From the NCBI RefSeq assembly GCF_030272615.1, contig NC_081407.1, positions 150,347,744 through 150,411,743 on the forward strand: a DNA stretch of 64,000 nt. The letters are read 5' to 3'. Position numbers and translations under genes: made by a program. The stretch is from Cryptomeria japonica (lineage: Eukaryota > Streptophyta > Pinopsida > Cupressales > Cupressaceae). Below the pieces are notes generated by a model, which ran no database searches, was not told where the DNA came from, and saw only the letters and a list, made by a program, of their open reading frames with translations. Positions 11,741-22,572 of the stretch are shown here, one piece after another. Each line of letters opens with the position of its first letter. Positions within the stretch are counted from its first letter, which is position 1.

Positions 11741-13100
11741 GGGAGGATCTTAAAGAAGCTGATGAAGAAGACCAACTAATAGGCTCACGCTTTGGCTACT
11801 TTTCATAGCTGCACAATAGACTTTACTTAAGCTTTTATGGCATATATGTTATAGACTTTAGTTATAACTTGACTTATTATGTTATTAAGTCCCCATATGA
11901 GCACTCTTAATTTGTTTATTTAATGGATATAAATATGATACATATATATGCTTAGAATTGTGTTTGTGATCAATGTGGATGGAAAATTATTATGGTTTGC
12001 AATGTTGTGTGTACTAACTTGATATGCAGTATTCTACTCGAATGAGAGGTATTTGTTCCTATAGTCAATACTATGCAAGTTCCTACAACCAAAGGAAAAA
12101 TTGGCTTTGAATCAATCAAAGGTGGTTCTAGGTGTTATGAGCTATTGAAGAGTGTCATGCATGTGTGGACTTATTTCATAACATTTCCAACAACCTAAGG
12201 GCATGTTATTTAATAGTTTATAATGATGTTTTGAGTGGATATTTATGGATTGGATTAGCTATGGGTTTTGGCCCTAATATGACTCTTAGTAAGTTTATGC
12301 TTTCATTATTTGTTTAATAAATATCTCCCTATATCTAGTGATCAAGTATTAGTTATTTATAGATTGAGTTGTAAATTTAAGGATATAAATGAGTTCAACT
12401 ATAACTTGAAAAGGTTAACAATGATGTTACTATTGTAACATTTTTTATTTTTAATATTACTCTATAAGAAAGGCATGTATGCATGTAATGAATAAATAAG
12501 AATGCAATGCTTCTTCTGAATTAGTTCTTGATTTTGTGATCTTCTAAATGAGTACTTACCAAAGAGGGCCCACTTGAGGTAATGCTACTCTTAGTTTAAT
12601 TTATGCATATAGTTTCATTAGATCTTTCCAATCTAGTTTATTGTTAGATTCACATAACTATTATAATGTTTTAGTCTTTACTGGTTCTTGTTTCCACTAG
12701 AAAGTCTAAGTGATAGTTTTCAGTTGTTCTTGTTATGCTTACCTTAATTAGGATTACTTTATTATCATATTTTGATTTCATGGGACTTGTTCCTTCTTTG
12801 ATATTTCTTTATCAGATGTAATAATTTTTTGTGGTTATTTTCCTACACTTTCCTTTACTATAATCTTTGTAGTTAACATAGGATAACAACATATGATAAG
12901 TTCATAATGCACACACTGTGATGTCCCTTCACAACCCTTGATTTGACAAGTAAATGTAGCCTCTAAACCATGAAGGATTACTTAGTTTAGATGATTATTT
13001 CTCATTTTTGGAAACTCTTTTTAACCAGACCTGAATCTCAATTGGAATTAGAAGGCTCAACACCTGCCTAACACATATCTTTTTAGGATCACAATAGTAC
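11741..13100. other. AT-rich sequence with no recognised feature
   Basis: About 1.36 kb between the G1 RNase H remnant and element B. Six-frame reading gives only short, stop-filled frames with no motif I recognise. It does not match the LTR of C2, so it is not the missing 5' end of that element. The last five bases (AGTAC, 13096-13100) are the target duplication of B. Confidence 0.5.
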
Positions 13101-13903
13101 TGTAACGTCCTAAAATTGAACCCCTTGCAACTTTTTACTGCATTTGGGTCTTCGCCTTAGTGTTTGCGCCCCTCAGCCTGGTCAGAGACCTGATTATGTT
13201 AATACATATCAAAAACACCATGAAACTCAGTGATGCACCTTGATCCTACCCCAAATTAGGGCAAGACCAGGGTGTGGTGTCTTGGCCCCCCTTAAAGGGG
13301 ACCTATCTTGGAACTCTCCCCCTGATCTATCTCAAATTTGAAGCGGGAAAATCCCCTCTATGTCCGCTCAAATCTAAAAATTAATCAATTAAACCTACGG
13401 GAAAGTATATAAGAGGTATTTCCCCTCTCATTTGACAAGATTGTGAAATTCAATTAAGCATTTGAGCATTCAAGAGATCAAGCATTCAAGCATTCAAGAG
13501 CAATTGAGCATTTTTAGTCTTCTTTCATTTTTTGGAGCATCATTAGAGTCAAAATTTCAAGCATTGAAGAGGAGATCATCAATCTAATTCATAAAATCAT
13601 AATTCCATGTGGATGCAAGAAAAACTTCACAAGGAGGTATAAGCATTTCATTTTCAGTCAATTCAACATCCCCTCAAAGAGGAGGATTCCTACTTTCAGT
13701 CATTTCAATCACATTATTTCAACCACTTGGTTAATTCCAAAACTAGGGTTTGACATAAAGGGAAGCCCCTATTCCCAACACATTTCTCTTTCCTTCTGTG
13801 TGTAGGAAGCAGGTGCGTAGTTGTACTTCTCGAATTAACTTTTATTTGTAGAGACAAAAACCCTTTTCGACACATGGAAATTTCAGAGGACCAATAGGAG
13901 GGT
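13101..13903 (+). repeat. Element B 5' LTR, first part
   Basis: First 803 bp of the 5' LTR, matching 26932 onward. A TATA-like TATATAAG lies at about 13405-13412. It is interrupted at 13904 by copia element C1. Confidence 0.9.
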
Positions 13904-15143
13904 TGTTAGGATAACCGGTGAACAACTGAGAGGGGGGGTGAATCAGTTGTTAACAGAATATAACATTTAATCCACTTAATAACCTTTAGCTAGATTAAGT
14001 ACCGGTAAAGAAGAAACAGATACCGGTAAACAATACAACTTAACAAATAAATAGATAATTAATGCAAAGCAACCATACCACATAACACCATGATTTGTAC
14101 GTGGAAAACCCAGAAAGGGAAAAACCACGGTGGGAAGCCTACCCACAGTCAGATGATACTTCTGTAGAAAGTATGTGTTACAATAGGGGCCTGTACATGC
14201 AGGAAGGCACACTGCCTAGAGCGTACTGATCATTACAAAAAGAGTCTCACTGACTACAAAGAGGCAACAATCCAATAAAGTGAACTGCCAGAGATATCAT
14301 CTACCATGCCTGATTACAGTCCCTGTTAAGCTCAATACCGAAGGCCTTTGACCTCTTCCCTAATCCCAATTCAATCACCTATGATCGACAAAATCTTCGC
14401 ATATGATATTGCATTTCAAGACCACGAATACTTATTCTATTCCCATATCCTTACATGCCACAATCTACAATGAGATCTTACATCATTTTATACCAACCCT
14501 AAGGCCTAAACCAATTAGGTCGGCCACCTAAAAGATATTACAATAAGATCAATACATAAATTCATTTTACAATGATATACCATGTCGTCTTAAGACCAAA
14601 ACAACAATAACAAATCCATAAATCATCTCGAAACATCCTAGTAATGTGTAGAGAACACGTTATCATGATATCGGTCCATAACCTAGATAGGTACCAGACC
14701 TATTATGGGTCCACCACGCCAAATAAATGTCTTCAAACAGTTGAAGCACAATCAAAGAACTTCTTCAACATCCTAAAATCCATCTAGAAGTTGCACCAAC
14801 ACCACTTATGCATCCTGTCAAGATTCCTCAGTGAAAGCTCTGTCGATAAAGCCATAAACCAATGCTGATAAGGGTTTACTAGAGTGTATGATAGCATCTG
14901 ATTACCAAGTCCATACCATATGACCAAGACATGCTCCAGAAGCATGTACCACATGTAACCAATCATATTCCAGAGATCCATACATGTCGGAAGTGTCCAA
15001 CAGATAGTATCTTCTATCGGTAACACTAGATCTTCTACCGGTAACCAAAACCTGTCTATCGATAACCAACCATAATAGCTAGTGTTGACATCAATGACAA
15101 AACATCAATGCAACACATAATCAATTCATCCATAATGCCAACA
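13904..15143 (-). repeat. C1 3' LTR (minus-strand element)
   Basis: 1240 bp; on the plus strand it begins TGTTAGGATAACC and ends CCAACA. Repeated CCGGT/ACCGG motifs occur through it. A minus-strand TATA-like TATAAAA is near 14487-14493. A C-rich run (G7 on the plus strand, near 13927-13933) lies about 25 bp from the LTR end. Confidence 0.92.
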
Positions 15144-15460
15144 ATCTCCCCCTTTGACATTGATGGCAACACTAGATGTAAAAAACATCTAAGTACCAAG
15201 AAATGCCAAACAAGTCTCCCCCTGTGGGAGACAACCAACAATCTCCCCCTATGAATGATATCTCTAAATTTATTTTTCACATCACTATCTCTCACCCTTT
15301 GATATCAATGCCAGAAATCTGACAAAAATATCAAAGCAAGAATATAATCCTTTGTATCTCAAAGCTAACTACTCCCCCTGAGTAGTAGCACCACTTCATT
15401 AGTACCGGAATGAGTAATGTCTCTAATAATGCATATCGGACTGATGACAAACTACATCAA
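15144..15460 (-). other. C1 region between pol and 3' LTR, with repeated PPT-like runs
   Basis: On the plus strand CTCCCCC occurs at about 15145-15152, 15214-15220, 15244-15250 and 15372-15378, that is, four AGGGGGAG-type purine tracts on the coding strand. The one touching the LTR is the likely PPT. No coding capacity. Confidence 0.7.
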
Positions 15461-16780
15461 TCAAGTCTCTACCAGAGGGGCAGAAACCCCTAACCTGTCT
15501 CTTAAATACTCATATGATTCCTTAGACAATGATTTATTGAATATGTCTGCAATTTGTTCTTTAGTGTTCACATAAACCAATTTTACTTCCTTTGCTTCTA
15601 CCTTGTCCTTCAGAAAGTTATACTTTATTGATATATGTTTAGTCTTAGAGTGAAATACTGGATTCTTAGACATGTCAATAGCAGTAGAGTTATCATAGTA
15701 GATAACTATCGATTCACTACAATTTACCCTTATATCCTTCAACATTTGCTTCATCCACAAGACCTGAGTGCAATTAGTTGTTGTTGCAACATACTCAGCT
15801 TCTGCAGTAGATAAAAAAATGCATGACTATTTTTTGTTGATCCATGAAACCAGTTTCTTTCCAAGAAAGAAAGCTCCACCAGAAGTGCTCTTCCTATCAT
15901 CAGTATCTCCTGCCCAATCTGAATCAGTATATGCACATAAAGTGAAATCATCATTTTTAGAATACCATAAACCATACTCTGTTGTTCCTTGCAAATACCG
16001 AAATATCCTTTTTACTGCACATTCATGATTTTCTTTAGGATTACTTTGATATCTTGAAATAATACTTACTGCATTCATAATATCCGGTCTAGTATGAGTC
16101 AAATATAACATACCACCAATCATAGACTTATACCTTGTCGGATTTACTAGTGTAGAAGTATCCTTGATAGATAATTTCTCACTTGTCACCATAGGAGTAC
16201 TTACCGGTTTGGAATTTTCCATACCAAACTTCTTCAACAATTCCCTCAGATACTTAGTTTTATAGATAAAAATGTCTTTGTCAGTTTGAGTAATCTGCAA
16301 ACCTAAGAAAAATCTCATCTCACCAATCATGGACATTTCAAATTCATTCTTCATATTGTTAGCAAATTCCATGCACAATTTATCTTCTCCTCTAAAAATG
16401 ATATCATCAACAAATACTTCAATAATTAGAATATAATCATCAGTGATCTTATAATATAAATTACTATCAACACTGCCTTTAGTAAAACCAAGCTTCAAAA
16501 GATATTTATCCAACCTTGCATACCAAGCTCTAGGAGCTTGTTTCAATCCATATAAAGCTTTCTTCAATCTGCAAACCAGATCTTTATCATCTGTCAGTGA
16601 AAACCCATTAGGTTGCTCAATGTATACTTCTTCCTCAAGTTCACCATTCAAAAATGCACATTTAACATCCATTTGACAAACCTTATAGTTCTTATAAGCT
16701 GTATAGGCAAGAAATAGTCTAACAACTTCAATTCTAGATACAGGTGCAAATGTCATAATCAATTCCTTCCATTTGAGAAT
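15461..16780 (-). pseudogene. C1 reverse transcriptase (C-terminal part) and RNase H
   Basis: Copia-type RT (RVT_2) and RNase H. RT motifs on the minus strand include [33 protein letters not shown] and the catalytic FVDDIIF near 16393-16413. RNase H follows with YTDSDWAGDTDDRKSTSG near 15900-15955 and, after a stop near 15820, the C-terminal part with IVIYYDNSTAIDMSKN and ADIFNKSLSKESYEYL at 15461-15760. The frame differs from the upstream integrase part, so a frameshift lies between about 16920 and 16762. Catalytic Asp residues are still visible, but the protein cannot be made intact. Confidence 0.9.
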
Positions 16781-18116
16781 ATCCTTTACAAACCAATCTA
16801 GCCTTGTTTCTTACAACTTGACCATCCTCATTCATATTATTTCTAAAAACCCATTTAGTTCCAATAACATTCTTATTTTTAGGCCGAGGAACTAAAGTCC
16901 AAGTTTCATTCTTCTCTATCTAGTCTAATTCATCTTCCATAGCCTTTAACCAATGTTTATCCTTACAAGCTTCAATAACAGTTGTCAGTTCAACTTGAGA
17001 AATAAGACACACCTCTTCATTTGCCAGTCTTCTTCTTGTCATAACTCCCTTGTTCCTATCTCCAACAATTTGATCTTTAGAATAATTTAATCTTACATAC
17101 CTTGGTGTCTTCTGAACTTCAAATTCACTACTCTGATCATCAGTCACAGTTGAATTTTATGATTGTGTCGGTGTAACTATCTCAGATTCTTGTACCGATT
17201 GAGGCATTGTCGATTCAGTTATGATCATTTGCACTGTCGGTTCCTTGTCATATGATATAGATTGATTTTTGTACTACTCATCCACTTTCAGATTAGCACT
17301 CTCCACAATTTCCTACAATCTTTTGTTATAACATCTATATTCTTTGCTTTGAATTGAATGACCAAGAAATATCCCTTCATCACATCTAGGATCAAACTTT
17401 CCAATAGAATCATCTCTTTTGATATAGCATTTACTTTCAAAATTTCTAAAATATTTAATAGTGGGTGTATGTCCAAACCATAATTCATAAGGGGTCTTAC
17501 CGGTTTCACCTTTGATGTGAACTCTGTCAAATGTGTAGATTGTTGTACTCACTGCTTCTCTCCAATAGATATGAGGCAATTTGGCTTCCATCATCATAGA
17601 TATTGTTGCATCCAAAATGGTTATGTTCTTTCTTTCCACTACTCCATTCTAATGAGGAGTTCTACGTGCAGATAATTGTCTCCTAATGCCATTTGTCTCA
17701 CAGTAATTGTTAAATTCATGAGAAGTGAACTCACCACCATGATCTGATCTTAGACATTTAATTTTCAATCCAGTTTTTGTTTCAATTTTTGCTTTAAAGA
17801 TCTTGAATTTCTCAAAGGATTCAGACTTCTCCCTAAGAAAAGTCACCCACATCATTCTAGAATAGTCATCAATAATCAGCATGAAATACATATTACCTTG
17901 AAAGCTTTTAGTCCTTGCAAGACCACATAAGTCAATGTGAATTAAATCAAGCACATCATTAGATTTATCATGTATTCTCTTAAAAGAACTTCTAACTAGT
18001 TTTCCCAATTGACATTCCTTACATACTGGATTATGAGGCTTCATAATCTTAGGTATATCTCTAACTGCCTCAATTGAACTGATCTTAACAATACAATCAA
18101 AATTAACATGACACAA
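16781..18116 (-). pseudogene. C1 integrase and start of reverse transcriptase
   Basis: Integrase core on the minus strand: IHIDLCG with the first Asp near 17940, CLRSDHGGEF with the second Asp near 17740, then a stop near 17646-17648 in the segment that should read 'TP.QNGV', and MERKNITILDA with the catalytic Glu near 17635. The spacing matches the D,D-x-E integrase of copia. The C-terminal part (KTPYELWFG, DEGIFLGHS) follows at 17313-17560. The RT entry is readable at 16920-17147 (EACKDKHWLKAMEDELD). Internal stops separate the pieces. Confidence 0.88.
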
Positions 18117-18575
18117 CCTCTTATGTCATAACCAACCCTCATCAATATGAGCAATCAAACATGTCTTATTACCAGTGTTCAAGTGAAAGATATTACCTCC
18201 AGTCTGAATAGCGATTGCAATCTCCAAACCAGTCTTGTTAATGATTTTGCATTTTCTATCTTTAAACTGAAGTTGGAAACCCTTGTCAACCAATTGACCA
18301 ACACTCAAAAGATTATGCTTTAAACCTTCTACATAATAGACATTATTAGTGCTATGCTTTCTATCCAAAGAAATAATACATCTACCTCTGATCATACATT
18401 CTTTGTCATCTCCAAATCTGACTTGACCACCATTGTATTCTTGTAGTGACAGAAATTTTCTTTTATCTCCAATCATATGGTGTGAGCATCCACTATCAAT
18501 TACCCATTCATCCTTATCTTCAACTTTTGCTGCCAAGGCCTTTTCTTCATTTTTGATAGCCGATTCTAGTTCATC
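18117..18575 (-). pseudogene. C1 protease and GAG-pre-integrase region
   Basis: Aspartic protease with an intact-looking active site (VIDSGCSHHM) near 18475-18510 on the minus strand. GLKHNLLSVGQLVDKGF follows, and then the zinc-binding pre-integrase region at about 18080-18150. Stops at each end separate it from gag and integrase. It matches C4 (60710-61399) along its length. Confidence 0.88.
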
Positions 18576-19657
18576 TTACTTTAAAGCATAGAACACCCAT
18601 TCCTTTCCATTGTCGGATCCACTAGAAAAGTCTTCTGTCGGTTCATCTCCAGAGTCATCACTTACTCCTTCCTCATTCACTATGTAGCATTGTTTATATT
18701 TCTTGAATCTATATCTGTTCTGGTTAGTCTTAAATGATTTCTTAACTCTTTCCTCAAATCTTGCATTCCTTTCAGGACATCTAGATGCAAAATGACCAAT
18801 CTTATTACATGCAAAACATTTAAAAGGTGTTTTTTCTTCATACTTGCTTCCTATCGGACCTTTAGGTACTCTTCTAACAAATAAGGCTTCAATTTGCTCA
18901 AATTCTTCATCTTCTTTCCTCATGTCTTCCAATCTTTGCATATAGGACTTTCCAATCACTTTTTCTGGTAGATGATGATGATGAAGCATGAAAATCAGGT
19001 TCAAACTTTACAGCTCCAGAAGATCCAAATTCTTCAAGCTCAAAAGCAGATAATTTCTCAATCAGAATGTCTATTAACTAAAGAGTTTGCCATTGTTCTC
19101 AAATCATTAATTGCAGTTGCCTTCATCTTGTAAGTCGGTGGAAGGGATCTCAAGACTTTGGAAACTATTTCATCTTCACTCAAAGATCCTCCACAACATT
19201 GAATTCCCATAACAATCTCATTTACTCTTTCCATAAACACAACAATTCTTTCATTATCTTCCATCTTCAAGTTTTCATATCTTACCCGGTAACCATCAAG
19301 TTTAGGAATTTTCACAGTAGGGTCACATTCATTCAGAGTTTTCAATTTGTCCCACATAACCTTTGCCGATGATTTATCAACTAATCCCATGATCTACTAA
19401 TCAGTAAGTGCACACAAAAGGGCTTCTCTAGCTCTGCAATAATTTTCAATATTCTTATCCAAGTCTACAGGAGCAGGATTGCCAGATGTTGGATCATAAG
19501 GTGTATATCCTTTCTCAGTGATCTCCCAAATATCCTTACCAAGACTTTTAAAATGAGTCTCCATCTTGATTTTCCATATTCCATAGTTTGTTCCAATAAG
19601 CTTAGGGATTTCTCTTCTGAAAATAGTTGTCGGTGGATTACAAGTGTTAGCTACCAT
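18576..19657 (-). pseudogene. C1 gag with zinc knuckle
   Basis: Starts at the minus-strand ATG at 19657, just downstream of the PBS. The N-terminal gag (UBN2-type) has KLIGTNYGIWKIKMETHF and the segment 19058-19390 has VFMERVNEIVMGIQCCGGSL. A stop lies between these at about 19394. After a frameshift near 19010-19058, the zinc knuckle CFACNKIGHFASRC is at about 18780-18826, followed by a basic then acidic tail. Closely parallel to the C4 gag at 59624-60703. Confidence 0.88.
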
Positions 19658-19700
19658 AGGATCTACCTCAAGAGGTTAAGCTTAAGCAAAAGAGGACCAA

Positions 19701-19714
19701 AGATCTAATACCAA
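19701..19714 (-). promoter_or_regulatory. C1 primer binding site
   Basis: On the minus strand, TGGTATTAGATC follows the LTR end. It differs at two positions from the canonical TGGTATCAGAGC that pairs with initiator-Met tRNA, which C3 keeps intact at 58379. Confidence 0.75.
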
Positions 19715-19715
19715 T

Positions 19716-20950
19716 TGTTAGGATAACCAGTGAACAACTGAGAGGGGGGGTGAATCAATTGTTAATAGATTATAACATTTAATCCGCTGAATAACCTTTA
19801 GCCAAATTAAGTACCGGTAAAGCAGAAACAGATACCGGTAAACAATTCAACTTAACAAATAAATAGATAATTAATGCAAAGCAACCATACCACATAACAC
19901 CATGATTTGTATGTGGAAAACCCGGAAAGGGAAAAACCACGGTGGGAAGCCTACCCACAGTCAGATGATACTTCTTCAGAAAGTATGTGTTACAATGAGG
20001 GGCATGTGCATGGCACACTGCCTAGAGTGTACTACTCATTACAAAAAGAGTCTCACTGACTACAGAGAGGCAACAACCATCTCAAGATAAATGGACAACA
20101 ATCTAATAGAGTGAACTGCTAGAGATAGCATCTACCATGCCTGATTACGGTTCCGGTTAAGCTCAATACCGGAGGCCTTTGACCTCTTCCTTAATCCCAA
20201 TTTGATCACCTATGATCGACCAAATCTCCTTTGCATATGATATTGCATTTCAAGACCATGAATAGTTATTCTATTCCCATATCCTTACATGCCACGATCT
20301 ACAATGAGATCTTACATCATTTTATACCAACCCTAAGGCCTAAACCAATTAAGTCGGCCACCTAAAAGATATTACAATAAGATCAATACATAAATCCATT
20401 TTACAATGATATGCCATGTTGTCTTAAGACCAAAACAACAATAACAAATCCATAAATCATCCTGAAACATCTCGATAATGTGTAGAGAACACATTAACAT
20501 GATACTGGTCCATATCCTAGATAGGTACCAGACCTATTATGGGTCCACCATGCCAAAGCATTGTCTTCAAGCAGTTGAAGCATGATCAAAGAACTTCTTC
20601 AGCATCCTGAAATACATCTAGCCGCACCAACACCACTTATGCATCATGTCAAGATTCCTTAGTGAAAGCTCTGTCGGTAAAGCCAAAAACCAATGCCGGT
20701 AAGGGTTTACCAGAGTGTATGATAGCATCCGATTACCAAGTCCATACCATCTGACCAAGACATGCTCCAAAAGCACGTACCACATGTAACCAATCATATT
20801 CCAGAGATCCAAACATGTCAAAAGTGTCCAACAGATAGTATCTTCTGTCGATAACACTAGATCTTCTACCGGTAACCAACCATAACAGCTAGTGTTGACA
20901 TCGACAAAACATCAATGCAACACATAATCAATTCACCTATAATGGCAACA
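19716..20950 (-). repeat. C1 5' LTR (minus-strand element)
   Basis: 1235 bp; direct repeat of 13904-15143 with modest divergence by eye. A minus-strand TATAAAA is near 20310. Host LTR sequence resumes at 20951. Confidence 0.92.
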
Positions 20951-21317
20951 AGGACAACCTGGTCCGAACACACGGTCCCTGCAACTTTTGGCAGATTTCA
21001 CAGAGCAACTCTGAATCATCTCAAAGTTCTCAGATCCAGGTGCATGGCTAAATCCCGAATCTGTAGCTCATTGTTTTCTCATCTTGTATTCATTTCCAAC
21101 ATTTAGTCTTAATTCAACTAGTCAACTTACAAAAGAGAGTCAATTGCATTCCAAACATAATCAATCTACTTAGTATTCAGTCATTTGCATCATTTAGGAT
21201 TGGATCTAGTGGATTCATCCCCTCTTTTGAATGTAAAGTCCTCAAAGTGAAAATCAGCTTAGTGAATTCTCCTTTCCAAGTGGTGAATTTGCTAAGCCCC
21301 GAATTTTCTACTTTACA
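20951..21317 (+). repeat. Element B 5' LTR, second part
   Basis: Continues the B LTR after C1, matching 27741-28102. It ends TTTACA and is followed by TTTTGGTGAACCCAATGTG, the PBS-like site shared with A and E. Confidence 0.9.
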
Positions 21318-22572
21318 TTTTGGTGAACCCAATGTGAATGTACTTAATTCTGATTTTTATTTTCAGATTTAAGTGTATGCAATTTATAATTTAAATTTTC
21401 AATTACAAGTTTAATTTCCTTGCAATTTTCAAAAATTAAGAGGTTAAATTCACAAAAACCCTAATTTTTAGATTCAAAATTGAGCTTGTGATTTTTCTAA
21501 ATTAGATTGATTGTTTTTAGATCTGAAAATTCTTCAAATTTTACAATTCAAGTTTTCATTTACATGTTCAATTTCCAAAAAAATTAAAATTAAGTGGTTA
21601 AATAAAAAAAGTCCTAGTTTTTAATTTTAAAATTGAACTTGTGGATTGTGTAGATCTTGAATTAATTTTTAAATTTGGGTTCTTGCTTCAATTTCAAAAT
21701 TCACTTTCCCTCCTTACAACATTCAAATTTTCAAATTTAAATTTTTTAAATTAAGTGGTTTATGCAACAAACCCTAATTTTAAAATTAAATTAATCGTGT
21801 GCAATTTTAAATTTTCCTTTAAACATTTAATTGACTCAATTAAATCTAAAGCCTCTTGTTGTACTCTTAAATATCATTAAATTTGGCCCTTAAGTGTGCC
21901 CTTTTTGTTATTCTTTCAACTAATCATCCTCTCAAACATCCTAAGTGTGTCCTATTTTGACCTTAAATGGTTGTTTTCACATATCTAGACATCTTCAATT
22001 CTCATATCCTTCTGGAATTCACATTAAAATCACAATATCTTGCTTCCCTGAAAATTTGGAAAAAAGTTGGCTCGACCAAGTTGGTAGCGACTTGGTCTCG
22101 ACTTTTTCTCTCCAAATTTTGGGATCTTGTTTTGACTGTATTTTACTGTTCAATTCCAGAGATTTGTGAAATTTTATTGATTTTAGCCACCCTAAGGTTG
22201 AAAACAAATCTGAATTTCAACATTTTGATTTCCAATTTAAATTTTAAAATTAAGTGGTTATTTACATACACCCTAATTTTTAAAATTAAATTGATTTCTC
22301 CAATTTTTCAACGTTTCAAAATTTTAAAATTAAGAGGTTAGATTTGGACAACCCTAATTTTAATTTTGATCTTCCCTCCTTTCAATTTTTTAAATTTAAG
22401 AGGTCATTTCAAACCCTAATTTTAAATTTAAATCTCTAGCTTCTAAGGGATAATTTTTAATTTAAATTAAGAGGTTATTTAACAAAGCCCTAATTTTAAA
22501 TTTCAAGTCCCTAGGAGATTACAATCATTTTTCATTTCAAAATTCAAATTTCCAATTTCCCTCCCTTAGTGC
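21318..22572 (+). other. Element B leader with PBS-like site
   Basis: PBS-like TTTTGGTGAACCCAATGTG, then about 1.2 kb of AT-rich sequence rich in AAATTAAG.GGTTA and CCCTAATTTT phrases. A counterpart of the A/E leader module is at about 22025-22150, with AAAATTTGGAAAAAAGTTGG followed by a short GC-richer inverted block (ACCAAGTTGG...CTTGGT). No credible ORF. Confidence 0.65.

Larger units (their letters stand above)
13904..20950 (-). mobile_element. C1: Ty1/copia element on the minus strand, nested in element B's LTR
   Basis: Two LTRs (13904-15143 and 19716-20950) in direct orientation flank a minus-strand gag-pol. On the minus strand the LTR runs TGTTGGCATT...CCTAACA. The PBS (TGGTATTAGATC, a variant of the initiator-Met TGGTATCAGAGC) is next to the 19716 LTR and the PPT next to the 15143 LTR. 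Flanks are AGGGT (13899-13903) and AGGAC (20951-20955), a weak 3-of-5 target duplication. The host LTR resumes cleanly at ACCTGGTCC, as in the unbroken 3' LTR of B near 27741. Two frameshifts and several stops make it inactive. Confidence 0.93.

Noticed and set aside
11741-13100. Possible 5' LTR and gag start of C2
   Set aside because: No match by eye to the C2 3' LTR (40595-41729), no PBS and no gag motif.
13899-20955. Perfect target duplication for C1
   Set aside because: Flanks are AGGGT and AGGAC, only 3 of 5 identical. C1's boundaries are supported by the LTR ends and the unbroken B 3' LTR instead.
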